A stretch of DNA of 64,000 nucleotides from Schaalia sp. Marseille-Q2122 (GCF_903645355.1 NZ_CAHJXR010000003.1:62001-126000), one strand, 5' to 3'; counted from the stretch's first letter, positions 26,614 to 36,259 are shown. Program-made: numbers and translations. Notes: generated from the letters alone by a model not told the origin.

Positions 26614-28587
26614 TTAGGGGTGGGTGAGGCAGCCCTTCACCCACTTCAGCTCCTGGCGCGCATCCTCAATGACAACATGGACGATCTCCATGCCACGAGG
26701 CCGTCGCCCGCAGTGTTCGCGCAAATCGGCAGCGTTCTTCGGGCGGTAGTAGGAGGCTCCATAGGCGCGGGCAAGATCCTCCACCGACACATCCTGAGGC
26801 GTCCCAAACCAGCGCTCAAACACCTCCGCATACTCGGGGCGGCCATGCTCAAGGGAGGCAAAAATCCCGCCACCATGATCATCCACCACAACGATCTGCA
26901 CATCGGGAATGACCTCGCCCGGAGCGACCGACAAAGCAGAGACGTCATGGAAGAAAGCTAGATCCCCCAGCATGACACGCACCGGCTCACCCGACCCCCA
27001 GGCCAAACCCATGGCCGTGGCAAGGGTGCCATCAATGCCGGCAAGCCCCCGGTTTGCGCACACGCGCGCACGGCCTCGCCCTCGTGCGACAAGGTCCACT
27101 GCGCGCACGGAATTCGACGCACCCAGGAGCAGGGTCGAGGCCTCGCTCGTCCACACGGCCTCCGCCACCGTCAGCAGAGACAGCGCCTGCGAAGGCGCAG
27201 CGGCCCTCGCCTCAAAGCGGCGGCCAACCTCCTCAGCGGCGGCTCGCCACGCAGGAAGCCATGCAGCATCCGCATGCGGACCCAATGGGGCCGCCAGGGA
27301 GGCGCACACAATATCGGCCTGACCAGCGACATCAGGCCACTGCTCATGCGCGTGCTCAACAATGATGCGCACATCCGCGCGAGCCAGCAGAGCCGACACC
27401 GGCCGAGAGAGCGTCGGTCGGCCCGTCACCACCACCTGCTCAATCAAGGCAATGGAGGAAAACTCAGCCGAACTCGGGGCTGCGCTGAGAGCCCCACCGG
27501 CAATCGCCGTCAACAGCGTCTGCTGGTGAGGAACCCACGCAGCTGAGAGCGTCACATTACTCGACGGCTCAGCTAGCAGCGGTACCCCCGCGATCTCTGC
27601 CCACGAGGCCGCCTGCGGATTCGCCCCATCCCCCGCGACAATGAGCGTCCGCAAGGAGAGGTCCACCACCTGCTCCCAGGGGAGGGCGGTGGGGGCGGTG
27701 CGCAGAACCTGCGGGCCAGTGGCACAGGCAGCGTGGAAGTCGAGCGCCTCAGGCACCAAAGGATCACGGAAGCCCACGTTGACATGCACCGGCCCAGGCC
27801 GTCCCGTCGGCGCGCCCAGCGCAGCCGCGCAGGCTCGAGCGACCATCGCATCCAAACGAGCATCGGCCGCAGTACCAGCAGGAATATCCCAGGTTGCACG
27901 CACATGGGAGCCAAAAATCCCCACCTGAGCCGTCGTCTGGGAGGCTCCGACATCACGCATCTCAAAAGGACGATCCGCGCTGATAACAATCAGTGGAAGG
28001 TCAGAATGGGACGCCTCAGCAACGCCGGCGTGGAACTCGGCAACGGCGCCGCCGGAGGTGCACATGAGGGCCACAGGACGAGGGCGCCGCCCATGGTGCA
28101 GGGAAGACCCAGGGTGGAGGGAAGGCGCAGGGTGCAGGGAAGACCCAGGGTGGAGGGAAGGCGCAGGGTGCAGGGAAGACCCAGGGTGGAGGGAAGGCGC
28201 AGGGTGCAGGGAAGGCCCAGGGCGCCGCGCGGGGGACGGGGCTGCGGCAGGCTGAGCGGCCGACGCTGCACCGCAGGCCGGTTCAGAATGACAGGCCAGC
28301 GCGGCCTGGCCGTCGGACTTGGCCTCGGAGGCGGCGGCCTCCACCTCCAGCGGATCCAAGGCGCCCGCCCTCGACAAACCAACAGCAACAAAGGCGGCCG
28401 CACGCTCATCCAGGCGCACATGACAACGAAGCGAACCTGCAGCCTCAGCCTCGGCCAACGCGTAAGCGAAGGGTGCCGAACGCGAACCGGGACAATAGAC
28501 CACGTCACGCACACCTTGTGCGCGCAACGCGCGCACAAGCGCGCGGGCTAGAAGAATCGACGAAGACTCAGCGACGGACACACTCAC
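26614..28587 (-). CDS. menD: 2-succinyl-5-enolpyruvyl-6-hydroxy-3-cyclohexene-1-carboxylate synthase with repeat insertion
   Basis: 657 residues from the GTG at 28587 (GGAAAGG upstream; an upstream GTG at 28617 lacks one). MenD joins isochorismate and 2-oxoglutarate using thiamine diphosphate. Motifs: YCPGSRSAPFAYAL, LDERAAAFVAVGLSRA, CTSGGAVAEFH, ADRPFEMRDVGASQTTAQ, and C-terminal MLGDLAFFHD (GDL in the ThDP/Mg motif). Between LSRAG and PVALMCTSG there is an insertion of about 80 residues, low complexity, including 12-residue repeats (PSLHPGSSLHPA) encoded by a 36-bp minisatellite at 28096-28219. Active-site motifs flank the insertion intact, so the enzyme is probably functional. Confidence 0.92.
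   Translation of the reverse strand: MSVSVAESSSILLARALVRALRAQGVRDVVYCPGSRSAPFAYALAEAEAAGSLRCHVRLDERAAAFVAVGLSRAGALDPLEVEAAASEAKSDGQAALACHSEPACGAASAAQPAAAPSPARRPGPSLHPAPSLHPGSSLHPAPSLHPGSSLHPAPSLHPGSSLHHGRRPRPVALMCTSGGAVAEFHAGVAEASHSDLPLIVISADRPFEMRDVGASQTTAQVGIFGSHVRATWDIPAGTAADARLDAMVARACAAALGAPTGRPGPVHVNVGFRDPLVPEALDFHAACATGPQVLRTAPTALPWEQVVDLSLRTLIVAGDGANPQAASWAEIAGVPLLAEPSSNVTLSAAWVPHQQTLLTAIAGGALSAAPSSAEFSSIALIEQVVVTGRPTLSRPVSALLARADVRIIVEHAHEQWPDVAGQADIVCASLAAPLGPHADAAWLPAWRAAAEEVGRRFEARAAAPSQALSLLTVAEAVWTSEASTLLLGASNSVRAVDLVARGRGRARVCANRGLAGIDGTLATAMGLAWGSGEPVRVMLGDLAFFHDVSALSVAPGEVIPDVQIVVVDDHGGGIFASLEHGRPEYAEVFERWFGTPQDVSVEDLARAYGASYYRPKNAADLREHCGRRPRGMEIVHVVIEDARQELKWVKGCLTHP
28096..28219. 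repeat. 36-bp minisatellite inside menD
   Basis: Three full units (28096-28131, 28132-28167, 28168-28203) and a 16-base partial unit, nearly identical. Because the unit is 36 bp, copy-number change would keep the reading frame. Confidence 0.88.
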
Positions 28588-28664
28588 ACTGCCTTTCCAC
28601 CGGCGCACCAGCGCCACACGTCTCCCAATCTATACCCCCAGCCACCCCGCAGAATGTAGCGGGC

Positions 28665-29906
28665 TTAGGCGGCCCCCATGACATCACACATCGCCTCAAG
28701 CCGAGCCAACCAGCGCGTCAAACACTCCTGCGCCACCGGCACGCGGTCAATGAGATCCTCATCGGGGCACACCTCGCGCACCCCCAAGAACCCATTCACC
28801 GGCAGCAGAGGAGAAGCACACACATCAGCCGCCAGGAGCTGCGAGGTCGCCAAACCACAGGCGTAGGGAAGATCCGGCAAAGCAGCGGCCAGTGCCACGC
28901 CCTGCGCCAAACCCACCGAGGAATCCACCGCCGAAGACACCACCACATCCAAGCCCGTCTCCGCGGCAATCGCCAGCGCGCGCTCCACCCCACCTAGAGG
29001 TGCAACCTTCACCACCGCAATATCGGCAGCCTCCGCGCGCACCACCGCCAGGGGATCCTCCGCGCGGCGAATCGACTCATCGGCAGCGATGGGAATATCA
29101 CAGCTGCGGCGTAACCTCGCCAACTCATCCACCGTCGCACAGGGCTGCTCGGCATATTCCAAGCCGCCCACAGCCTCAGCCGCACGGTCCAACTCCTCCA
29201 ACGCCGTGCGCGCCTGATCCACATCCCAGGCGCCATTGACATCCACCCGCAAGCGTGGGCGGGGCAGATTCGCCATCGCCCGCAAAGCCGCAGGTCCCGC
29301 CATTGAGGACACGTCCCGCAAAGGCCGGGCAATCTCAGCTAAAGCCTGCGCGGCAGCCTCCACGCGCGCGCAATCCTCCGCCAGACTCACCCCAGGGTCA
29401 GCCACCTTCACCTTCGCTGTTAAACACCCATCCGAATTGAGGACGCGCTCGCGGGTTACCGCCGGTGAACACACAGGGATCGTGACATTGACTGGGATGC
29501 GCTCACGCAGGGGGGTGGGGGAGGGACGAAGGGCTGAACGCAATGCGGAACGGAGCCAGACGGAGGCCTCGTGGGGCGCATAATCCCAAAACGGGGCGGC
29601 TTCGGCCCACCCGTGGGGGCCGCGCAGCAGCAGACCGTCACGCACCGTCACCCCACGAAAACGCATCCGCATGGGCGTGGAATACACGAGGAGGCGGTCA
29701 ATGCCCTCCAGGGTGCGCTGCACGGTGGTGGGAAGGGAATCAAGCGGCACTTCGCTGAGTTGCAGACCAGAGCCCGACGAGGGCGGCGGAACGGGCGTGC
29801 GCTCCCCCGAGGGCGTCGAGTGCGTCGGCAGGGAGGTCACGCCGGGGGGCGCAGCGTGGATTCCACGCAGGTCCGTGCGGTTAGAACTCAGAAGGAAGGC
29901 ATTCAC
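28665..29906 (-). CDS. menC: o-Succinylbenzoate synthase
   Basis: 413 residues. Enolase-superfamily fold with the acid/base Lys in TAKVKVA, metal ligands in RVDVNGAW, EYAEQP and AADES, and the second Lys in VVKVAPLGG, as in actinobacterial MenC, which dehydrates SHCHC to o-succinylbenzoate. The ATG at 29906 overlaps the HD gene's stop (ATGA), which supports this start even though it adds about 65 Pro/Ser-rich residues before the usual beginning (LLVYSTPMRMRFRG). A start near residue 78 would be an alternative. menD lies 77 bp downstream on the same strand. Confidence 0.9.
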   Translation of the reverse strand: MNAFLLSSNRTDLRGIHAAPPGVTSLPTHSTPSGERTPVPPPSSGSGLQLSEVPLDSLPTTVQRTLEGIDRLLVYSTPMRMRFRGVTVRDGLLLRGPHGWAEAAPFWDYAPHEASVWLRSALRSALRPSPTPLRERIPVNVTIPVCSPAVTRERVLNSDGCLTAKVKVADPGVSLAEDCARVEAAAQALAEIARPLRDVSSMAGPAALRAMANLPRPRLRVDVNGAWDVDQARTALEELDRAAEAVGGLEYAEQPCATVDELARLRRSCDIPIAADESIRRAEDPLAVVRAEAADIAVVKVAPLGGVERALAIAAETGLDVVVSSAVDSSVGLAQGVALAAALPDLPYACGLATSQLLAADVCASPLLPVNGFLGVREVCPDEDLIDRVPVAQECLTRWLARLEAMCDVMGAA

Positions 29907-30658
29907 AGTTCTTTATTCTCTCCCGAAACAGCACTGCGCTGCTCGCGCAGTTCAACAATAAAGTGACGGTGCAGGGGCGGGACGTGAACCAGGGGGCACA
30001 CGTGCTCGGAGGCGCCCTCGCCGTAGGTGCCGAGGTGACCGGTCATCCGATCGAGGACGGCCGTGAAGTCCGCGTACTTCTTATTGAGGCGAATCTGGGT
30101 GGCGCGGTCGAGTTCAGAGCGGCGAATGGGGCAGGTGTTGTCAGCCAGATCTGCTCGTTTGACGCATACCGCGTCGGCGTCGAGGAGTCGCTGAATGTAG
30201 TCCTCGGAGGATTCACCCTCACGTTTAGTCATCGCATCAACCATGCACACGACGTGTTCAGAAAAGCCCAGATCCCCCAGGATGTCGGCTGTCACCCAGG
30301 TGTCTTCGATGGTGTCGTGCAGCCAGCCAGCGGCGACGATTTCCGGCGAGTAGCCCTGTTCTTTGAGCAGGTGGGCGACCCTTCGCGGGTGGTCAATGTA
30401 GTCTTTGCCGACCTTATCGAGCTGGTTGCGGTGCGCTTCGCGGGCGACGATCTCGGCCGCGACGTCAGGGGACTCGGCGGCGAGGGCGTGCGCGCGCAGC
30501 TGGTCGAGGACGTCTGCCCGTGGTGGGGGCGGGTCGGAGGGAGCTGTCGCCCCGGAGGAGGCGGCAGGGTTGGTGCCGACTGAGGGCGCCGCGGGGGCGT
30601 GCGAGGGCGCCGCGGGGGCGTGCGAGGGGAGCGTGGAGGAGGCCGTGGGGGTGTCCAT
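29903..30658 (-). CDS. HD-domain phosphohydrolase (RelA/SpoT-hydrolase-like)
   Basis: 251 residues from the ATG at 30658 with GGAGG upstream. After an Ala/Pro-rich N-terminus (three SHAPAAP-like units), the HD domain begins near EIVAREAHRNQLDKVGKDYIDHPRRVA. It has the metal-binding AGWLHDTIEDT (HD) and KRADLADNT (second Asp), the same spacing as in the hydrolase half of SpoT and in small alarmone hydrolases (Mesh1 type). It could degrade (p)ppGpp or another nucleotide; this is inferred. It overlaps menC by 4 bases and is probably co-transcribed with menC and menD, although no metabolic link is evident. Confidence 0.82.
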   Translation of the reverse strand: MDTPTASSTLPSHAPAAPSHAPAAPSVGTNPAASSGATAPSDPPPPRADVLDQLRAHALAAESPDVAAEIVAREAHRNQLDKVGKDYIDHPRRVAHLLKEQGYSPEIVAAGWLHDTIEDTWVTADILGDLGFSEHVVCMVDAMTKREGESSEDYIQRLLDADAVCVKRADLADNTCPIRRSELDRATQIRLNKKYADFTAVLDRMTGHLGTYGEGASEHVCPLVHVPPLHRHFIVELREQRSAVSGENKEL

Positions 30659-30817
30659 CCTGTGCCTCCTTCCGCTACGCACGTTCCAATGTCTCTCTCA
30701 CTGTCTATTGTCCGCCTCGGGGGCGCAGCTTTCTACAGGGCGGGTCAGAATTGTCTCCCTTCTGCCGATTAGCTCGCCCTCCACCCGATCTTGCCGTGGG
30801 ATTGTCGCAGGCGCGGG

Positions 30818-33325
30818 CTACTTGCCGGTGGCCTCGACAACCACTGCCGAACGCGGTGCCACCACCACGTGTCCCGTGCATTGGGCTCCGGTGAGCAGAT
30901 CGGTGCCGATTACGCCGGAGAGCTCCGCAGCCCGATCGGAGTGGTTGACAATGAAGGTCACCGTACCGCGCTTCACAGCCTCCACACCATCAGGCAAGGC
31001 CGGAATGGTTGGGCGCACGCGCGCATAAGCGCACAGCACCGTCAGGAGTGCCTGGCGGGTGACAGCATCACAGTCGGTGGCCGCATACCAGGCGGCGCCT
31101 CCACCCTGCACAGCGGCCCGAGTGATGGCCGCGTTCCCGACCATGTCGGCGCCGCCACCGCGACCGTCAAAAGCGGCAATGACCTCGGCGGACGAGGCTT
31201 CAACGGTGGTGGCTGAGGCTGCAAGCCCGTCGACAGTGGCGGCTGTAGCGGCTGCGGTGCCAGGCTGTGGCCAGAGCGCAAAATGCGCAGGAGCCTGCAC
31301 AATGCCCCCTGTTCCAGTCTGGCCTGGGTTCTGTTGGGCGCCGCCAGCCGAGGCGCCACTGTAGGGGCGGACATCCTCCACCCAGCGTCCACCTCGTAAA
31401 TCGGGGGCGGGCTTGCCCAAAGCGTCGCGGGCGCGCAGAAGCGGAGCTGCCAGCGGCTCCAACCCCACCCACTCTTCGGCTGCGGGCGTGCTCACCGCGC
31501 GCGAAATACGGGCCGTCAGGGCGTCGCGGTCGCTCAGCGGATTCACCGGCCCCGTCAGCGCCGCATGCTCCACCACCTGCACGCCCAGCACACTCCGCCA
31601 CGACCCCAGGTAGCCGCCCAGCTTCGCACCCAGCGTCGAATCAACGACGCCACTCGGACCCGTCACCAGCACCTGAGCACCACGCGCCACCGCCCGCTCG
31701 CAGGCGCGCGTGAAATCCGGATAGTCAATAAAAAGCGCGGGCACAATCACCAGCGAGTAGGCATCCAGCGCATCCTCAACACCAATAATGTCGGCGGTAA
31801 TCCCCGCCTCCCACAGGCTGCGATGCCAGGCGCGCGCCTGCGAGAAAGGCTCATCCTCAGCCGCCGGGCCAATGGAAGCCCGCCGCGCCCACTCCGACTC
31901 CCAATCGACAACGATCCCCACCTGCGACACCACGCGCTGATCGGCCGCGCGACCCAGGCGCGCCAGGGCCTCGCCTGTGTCCGTCACTGCCTGCCAGGTC
32001 GGGCTCAGGCGCCCAGCGTGAGGCACCATCCCCGAATGGAAAGCCTCCGAGCCGCGCGCGGATTGACGCCACTGGAACTGCAGGGCACCCTGGGAGCCGC
32101 GCGCCACAGAGCACAGCGACCACAGCAGGAAATTCCCAGGACGCTTAGGGGAGTTGCGCGGACGCCACTGCACGGCCGAGGGTGCCTGCTCCATGAGCAG
32201 CCAGTTATCGCCGCCCGCCAGGCCGCGCATGAGGTCCCCATTCCAGGCGATCTCCCATGCGGCGGCCGGGTCAGCCGGATCAGGGTAGAGGTCATTGGTA
32301 ATGATGTCCAGGTGCTCGGCCCACGCCCGGTAGTTCAGCCACGGGAAGGACCCCATGAAATTCGTCGTAACCGGCAGGGGTGAGTGGGCGCGGATTGCTG
32401 CGGCTTCTTCGGCCATCATGGAGCGAAGTTGCGCGTCGCAGAAACGACGCCAATCCAGCACCTGGCTGGGGTTGCGGAAGGTTGGCATGGCGCCGGGTGG
32501 TGTGACCTGCTCAAAGGTCGTGTAGGTCTGCGACCAAAACGCCGTGCCCCACGCGGTGTTGAGGGCATCGATGCTGGCGTAACGGGCACTCAGCCAGGAG
32601 CGGAACGCTTCGGAGCAGGTCGCGCAGAAGCACTCGCGGACGTGGCAGCCGTACTCGTTGCCGATATGCCACATGACCACGCCCGGATGGTCCCCAAAAC
32701 GCTGGGCGAGGGCGGCGGCGAGCGCACGGTTGCGCTCGCGCAGGTAGGGGGAGCTGAGGCAGGTGTGCTGGCGTGAGCCGAACCCCAGGCGCACGCCCTC
32801 GGCGCTGACGGGAAGGATCTCGGGGTGCTCGTGGGCCATCCACGCCGGCGGCGAGGCCGTGCCCGTGGCCAGGTCAACGTAGATGCCGTGCTCGTAGAGG
32901 CGGTCGATAATGCTGGCCAGCCACTCAAAGTCGTAGTGGCCCTCGCGCGGTTCTAGGCGGGCCCAGGAGAAGATGCCCAGGCTGACGAGGTTCACCTTCG
33001 CCTCCATCATGAGGGCAAGATCCTCGTCGAAGGTGGTGCTTTGCCAGCGAACGGAAGGGGAGGGGGCAACGGTGGAGGGCGTGTTGGTGGGAGGGACGGC
33101 GTCGGCCTCGTGAATCGACGTGGTGGGAGTTTCCGGAAGGGCAGGCCAGTTGCGTGCGTCCACCCACTGTTCGGGGTTGTAGTCGCCGCCGTAGGCCAGT
33201 CCACCCAGACGCTCAACAAGGCGAGCAGCGGCGGAGAGCGTGCCTGAAGGCTCGGCGCTCGACGGTGAGGCAGTGCTATGTGAGGCAGCGTGAGTTGAGG
33301 CAGGAGAGGCTGGCACAGAAGTCAT
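30818..33325 (-). CDS. Beta-galactosidase, glycoside hydrolase family 42
   Basis: 835 residues. GLAYGGDYNPEQW begins the GH42 barrel. WHIGNEYG holds the acid/base Glu224 and LLMEQAPSAVQWRP the nucleophile Glu379. The zinc-site cysteines CHVRECFCATC follow the first Glu as in other GH42 enzymes. Trimerisation and C-terminal beta domains follow (DIIGVEDALDAYSLVIVPALFIDYPDF). No signal peptide is visible, so it likely acts in the cytoplasm on imported galactosides. Two low-complexity Ala/Ser/Thr/Pro insertions (residues 1-35 and 60-90) and a poly-Ala/Thr insertion near 700 are unusual. No sugar transporter gene is adjacent. Confidence 0.93.
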   Translation of the reverse strand: MTSVPASPASTHAASHSTASPSSAEPSGTLSAAARLVERLGGLAYGGDYNPEQWVDARNWPALPETPTTSIHEADAVPPTNTPSTVAPSPSVRWQSTTFDEDLALMMEAKVNLVSLGIFSWARLEPREGHYDFEWLASIIDRLYEHGIYVDLATGTASPPAWMAHEHPEILPVSAEGVRLGFGSRQHTCLSSPYLRERNRALAAALAQRFGDHPGVVMWHIGNEYGCHVRECFCATCSEAFRSWLSARYASIDALNTAWGTAFWSQTYTTFEQVTPPGAMPTFRNPSQVLDWRRFCDAQLRSMMAEEAAAIRAHSPLPVTTNFMGSFPWLNYRAWAEHLDIITNDLYPDPADPAAAWEIAWNGDLMRGLAGGDNWLLMEQAPSAVQWRPRNSPKRPGNFLLWSLCSVARGSQGALQFQWRQSARGSEAFHSGMVPHAGRLSPTWQAVTDTGEALARLGRAADQRVVSQVGIVVDWESEWARRASIGPAAEDEPFSQARAWHRSLWEAGITADIIGVEDALDAYSLVIVPALFIDYPDFTRACERAVARGAQVLVTGPSGVVDSTLGAKLGGYLGSWRSVLGVQVVEHAALTGPVNPLSDRDALTARISRAVSTPAAEEWVGLEPLAAPLLRARDALGKPAPDLRGGRWVEDVRPYSGASAGGAQQNPGQTGTGGIVQAPAHFALWPQPGTAAATAATVDGLAASATTVEASSAEVIAAFDGRGGGADMVGNAAITRAAVQGGGAAWYAATDCDAVTRQALLTVLCAYARVRPTIPALPDGVEAVKRGTVTFIVNHSDRAAELSGVIGTDLLTGAQCTGHVVVAPRSAVVVEATGK

Positions 33326-34054
33326 GCTCCCAGCATATCTTCCTGTTGAGGCGGCCTCTCTAAGTGAATGTCGGGTGATGTTAGGGCGTATCGCACCTGA
33401 GACTCAGCCTTTTCTCACTTGCTGCAGAGCTTCAAGGGCGGCTGCGGAGTCTATGTCGTAGAGACCGTTCTCGATAGCATCCCGTGTCAGCGCATTGAGA
33501 AGCTCATGTTGCCTCTTGCGTTGGCGAGTTAGTCGCTGGGGAAGCGCTCAGGGTGGTAGAGGGAAGGTTCGTCGAATGCATGGTCCCTACAGGGGGGGGC
33601 ACTTTCGATGACTTCGGAGACATGCTGGAGCGTGGGGTTCCCTGAGTAACCGCAAGAGTTTTAAAGTGGCCTGCGCGCTGGGGAAAATGCCACGGGTCCT
33701 AACGATCTTTCGTAGCCGATAGTTCAACGATTCGATCCCGTGGATGCTGTAGATGACCTGCTGAACGGTACGCGCAAAGGTCAAGAAGAACCTGCTGAAA
33801 GTGGCATTGAACATGGCATTCCCTTGCGGACGGAAGGCGTGACAACTGCTGTCATATGAAAGATATTAGGCCTCTACCAGTACATATCTTCAAGGTCATT
33901 ATGTAACTAAACCTTCGTCGGGGTGAAGTCAATCACAGCAAGAGTCCTTGCTGGTCGGATTGGCCTCAGTGTTAGCCGCAACTGCATAAAATAGGCGAAC
34001 GGGGTCGAAGTATATCGGCACCACGGAGCTGGGAGAACTTTTGGAGATTCTTCA
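33326..34054. other. Intergenic region with gene relics
   Basis: About 730 bp with no intact gene. It holds the transposase remnant listed separately (33587-33814). On the minus strand about 33409-33552 there is a start-less reading frame ending RDAIENGLYDIDSAAALEALQQVRKG then stop. The latter resembles the tail of a small helical protein such as an antitoxin, but cannot be assigned. Base composition becomes AT-richer toward 34054. Confidence 0.5.
33587..33814 (-). pseudogene. Remnant of an IS256-type (mutator) transposase C-terminus
   Basis: The frame reads QQVIYSIHGIESLNYRLRKIVRTRGIFPSAQATLKLL, which closely follows the conserved C-terminal block of IS256-family transposases (RRVIYTTNAIESLNRQLRK-like). 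Only about 75 codons survive; the catalytic DDE core upstream is missing and no terminal inverted repeats were found. It marks a past insertion beside the AT-rich gene at 34055. Confidence 0.75.
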
Positions 34055-35200
34055 GTGAAGCATCGAATAGTTTATTGGCTGGCAATTGGACTGTCTTTGG
34101 CCTCAATTCTTTCATTTTTATTGCGTGAATACCTGGAGATTGAATCGCGCTTTACGTTCTACGTATTGTTTTGCTCTGTGATTGTTCTGAACGTAGCAGA
34201 ATGGCTACTTCGTCGTCGCGTGGAAAATTCTGAATCTATAGGGGGTCGCAGTCATAAAAATGCAGCCCGAGAGGAGAAGCGATATTCTTGGCGAATTGAT
34301 ATTCTTTATAAATTGCTGACTCTCGCTCTGGCGGCCGTGCCCATTTTTCTAATGGACTCTCCTGAGAGTGTTCAAGCGCCTATTGCGACTCCAGAAAGTG
34401 TGCAGCAATCTGATGTTACGATGAAGGAAAAGGGTGATTCTGTGAGGAAGAGCTCTGGGCAAGATTCTGTGCAGCCAGTGCAGATAAGAACAATAAAAGG
34501 AGGCTATCTTCCAGCGGGTATCGGTTGCCCCTTGCCAAATGATCTTCGGGATGAGGTTAACCTGATGCTGAGGGTGTACTGGTGGTGCCATGCGCCAGCC
34601 TACACGGAAGAGGGATATTCTGACCCTAACCAGTTTCAGTTGAAGGTGCGCTTGGGAATTGAAAATGGCCTTTCCTCAAAGCGTGATGTATCAATATCGA
34701 TTGATCGGCCAAGTGCTATCCGGTTATTGATTCCATGTTTGACAGATAGTCTTGATTGGCGTCCTCCGCCATTAACTCGCGAAGCAGGTGATAGTCCGAC
34801 ATGCGTTCTGGTTGACGACCAGAATGTCTGGGCTATCCCCCCAGATGTTAATGATGATTTGATTAAACTTGCAGATGGGAGTGGTTATAACCACATCAGC
34901 CATTGGCATCCCGAGTATCTTGGGCAGGATGACATGATTCTCAGTCCCGGCGAAAGAATCGGTGATGATTCAAAAGCTGATGGCCTGACCTCTGCGGCAG
35001 ATTTAAGTGAGCGAGGGAATATTTATACCGATCTTGTTTTTACGGTACCGGGCATGACGGATTCCACGCCGCTTTATGGTATTGCCATATTTGATACTGC
35101 TGGTTCTGACGATCCCGCTAAATGGAGCCTGATTGCGCTTTGTGAGCAGGAGAAAGGCTGTTTCAATGAGCGAAACAAGGCTGCGCCGAGCATGTTTTAG
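34055..35200 (+). CDS. AT-rich orphan gene: membrane-anchored protein of unknown function
   Basis: 381 residues. Three hydrophobic helices in the first 115 residues (WLAIGLSLASILSFLL, FTFYVLFCSVIVLNVAEWLL, LYKLLTLALAAVPIFLM), then a polar, probably extracytoplasmic domain with four or five Cys (GCPLPNDL, WWCHA, LIPCLTD, PTCVLVDD) and a tail LIALCEQEKGCF. Codon use is clearly more A/T-rich than the neighbours (many AAT, GAT, TTT, ATA codons), and it abuts a transposase relic, so it was probably acquired by transfer. I do not recognise the family. ATG at 34055 has GGAG-type sequence (CTGGGAGAAC) some 20 bases upstream only. Confidence 0.7.
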   Translation: MKHRIVYWLAIGLSLASILSFLLREYLEIESRFTFYVLFCSVIVLNVAEWLLRRRVENSESIGGRSHKNAAREEKRYSWRIDILYKLLTLALAAVPIFLMDSPESVQAPIATPESVQQSDVTMKEKGDSVRKSSGQDSVQPVQIRTIKGGYLPAGIGCPLPNDLRDEVNLMLRVYWWCHAPAYTEEGYSDPNQFQLKVRLGIENGLSSKRDVSISIDRPSAIRLLIPCLTDSLDWRPPPLTREAGDSPTCVLVDDQNVWAIPPDVNDDLIKLADGSGYNHISHWHPEYLGQDDMILSPGERIGDDSKADGLTSAADLSERGNIYTDLVFTVPGMTDSTPLYGIAIFDTAGSDDPAKWSLIALCEQEKGCFNERNKAAPSMF

Positions 35201-35278
35201 GGCTCCCCTATCTCATAGAAAATCTCGCCCCATGGGGTCCTGACCCCTGCCCCGCTTGAAACGCGTACCCTTGAAGGT

Positions 35279-36259
35279 ATGAGCGTTCTTCCCTTTGTCT
35301 CCGACACTTTCGACCCCTCGCGTTGGCGTGAAGTAGAGGGCTTCACCCTCTCTGACATCACCTACCACCGGGGCATCTCCCGCGGGGAAGAACTCGACGG
35401 CCGCCCGGCCGGGGCTGACATGCCCGTTGTGCGCATCGCCTTTGACCGCCCCGACATCCGCAACGCCTTCCGGCCCCTCACCGTCGACGAGCTCTACCGC
35501 TGCCTCGATCACGCGCGCATGACCAGCGACGTCGCAGCCGTGATCCTCACCGGCAACGGCCCCTCACCCAAGGACGGCGGCTACTCCTTCTGCTCGGGCG
35601 GCGACCAGCGCATCCGAGGCGCCGCAGGCTACCAGTACGAGGTCGAAGGCGCCGACGCAGACGCCGACACCGCCCAGCGCCGCGAACAGGTTGATCCCGC
35701 CCGCGCCGGACGCCTCCACATTCTTGAGGTTCAGCGCCTCATCCGCACCATGCCCAAGGTCGTCATCGCCGCCATCCCCGGCTGGGCAGCAGGCGGAGGA
35801 CACAGCCTCAATGTCGTAGCCGACATGTCGGTGGCCTCCATCGAACACGCGGCCTTCATGCAAACCGACGCCAATGTGGGCTCCTTCGACGCCGGCTACG
35901 GCTCAGCATTGTTGGCCCGCCAGATTGGCGACAAACGCGCCCGCGAGATCTTCTTCCTCGCTGAACGCTACGACGCCCAGACCGCTGAACGCTGGGGCGT
36001 GGTCAACCGCGCCGTGCCCCACGCCGAACTGGAAAACACCGCCCTGGACTGGGCGCGCACCATCGCCCGCAAGTCGCCGCAGGCCATCCGCATGCTCAAG
36101 TTTGCCTTCAACCTCGCTGACGATGGCCTGGCTGGCCAGCAGGTCTTCGCCGGCGAGGCCACCCGCATGGCCTACATGACCGCAGAAGCGCAGGAAGGCC
36201 GCGATGCCTTCCTTGCACGCCGCGAACCCGACTGGTCCGACTACCCCTATTACTTCTAG
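35279..36259 (+). CDS. menB: 1,4-dihydroxy-2-naphthoyl-CoA synthase
   Basis: 326 residues, crotonase fold. DITYHRGISRGEELDGRPAGADMPVVRIAFDRPDIRNAFRP is split around the start of the fold. The oxyanion-hole and bicarbonate/acidic motifs SFCSGGDQRIRG, IPGWAAGGGHSLNVVADMSVAS and QTDANVGSFDAGYGSALLAR are typical of MenB, as is the ending EGRDAFLARREPDWSDYPYYF. It cyclises o-succinylbenzoyl-CoA in menaquinone synthesis. The acidic insertion near residues 118-140 (YEVEGADADADTAQRREQ) is seen in other actinobacterial MenB proteins of this length. menE and menA were not found in the window. Confidence 0.95.
   Translation: MSVLPFVSDTFDPSRWREVEGFTLSDITYHRGISRGEELDGRPAGADMPVVRIAFDRPDIRNAFRPLTVDELYRCLDHARMTSDVAAVILTGNGPSPKDGGYSFCSGGDQRIRGAAGYQYEVEGADADADTAQRREQVDPARAGRLHILEVQRLIRTMPKVVIAAIPGWAAGGGHSLNVVADMSVASIEHAAFMQTDANVGSFDAGYGSALLARQIGDKRAREIFFLAERYDAQTAERWGVVNRAVPHAELENTALDWARTIARKSPQAIRMLKFAFNLADDGLAGQQVFAGEATRMAYMTAEAQEGRDAFLARREPDWSDYPYYF

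Noticed and set aside
33409-33552. Antitoxin gene before the transposase relic
   Set aside because: Only a start-less tail of about 47 codons is present and no partner toxin is adjacent, so it is kept only as a scrap in the intergenic entry.
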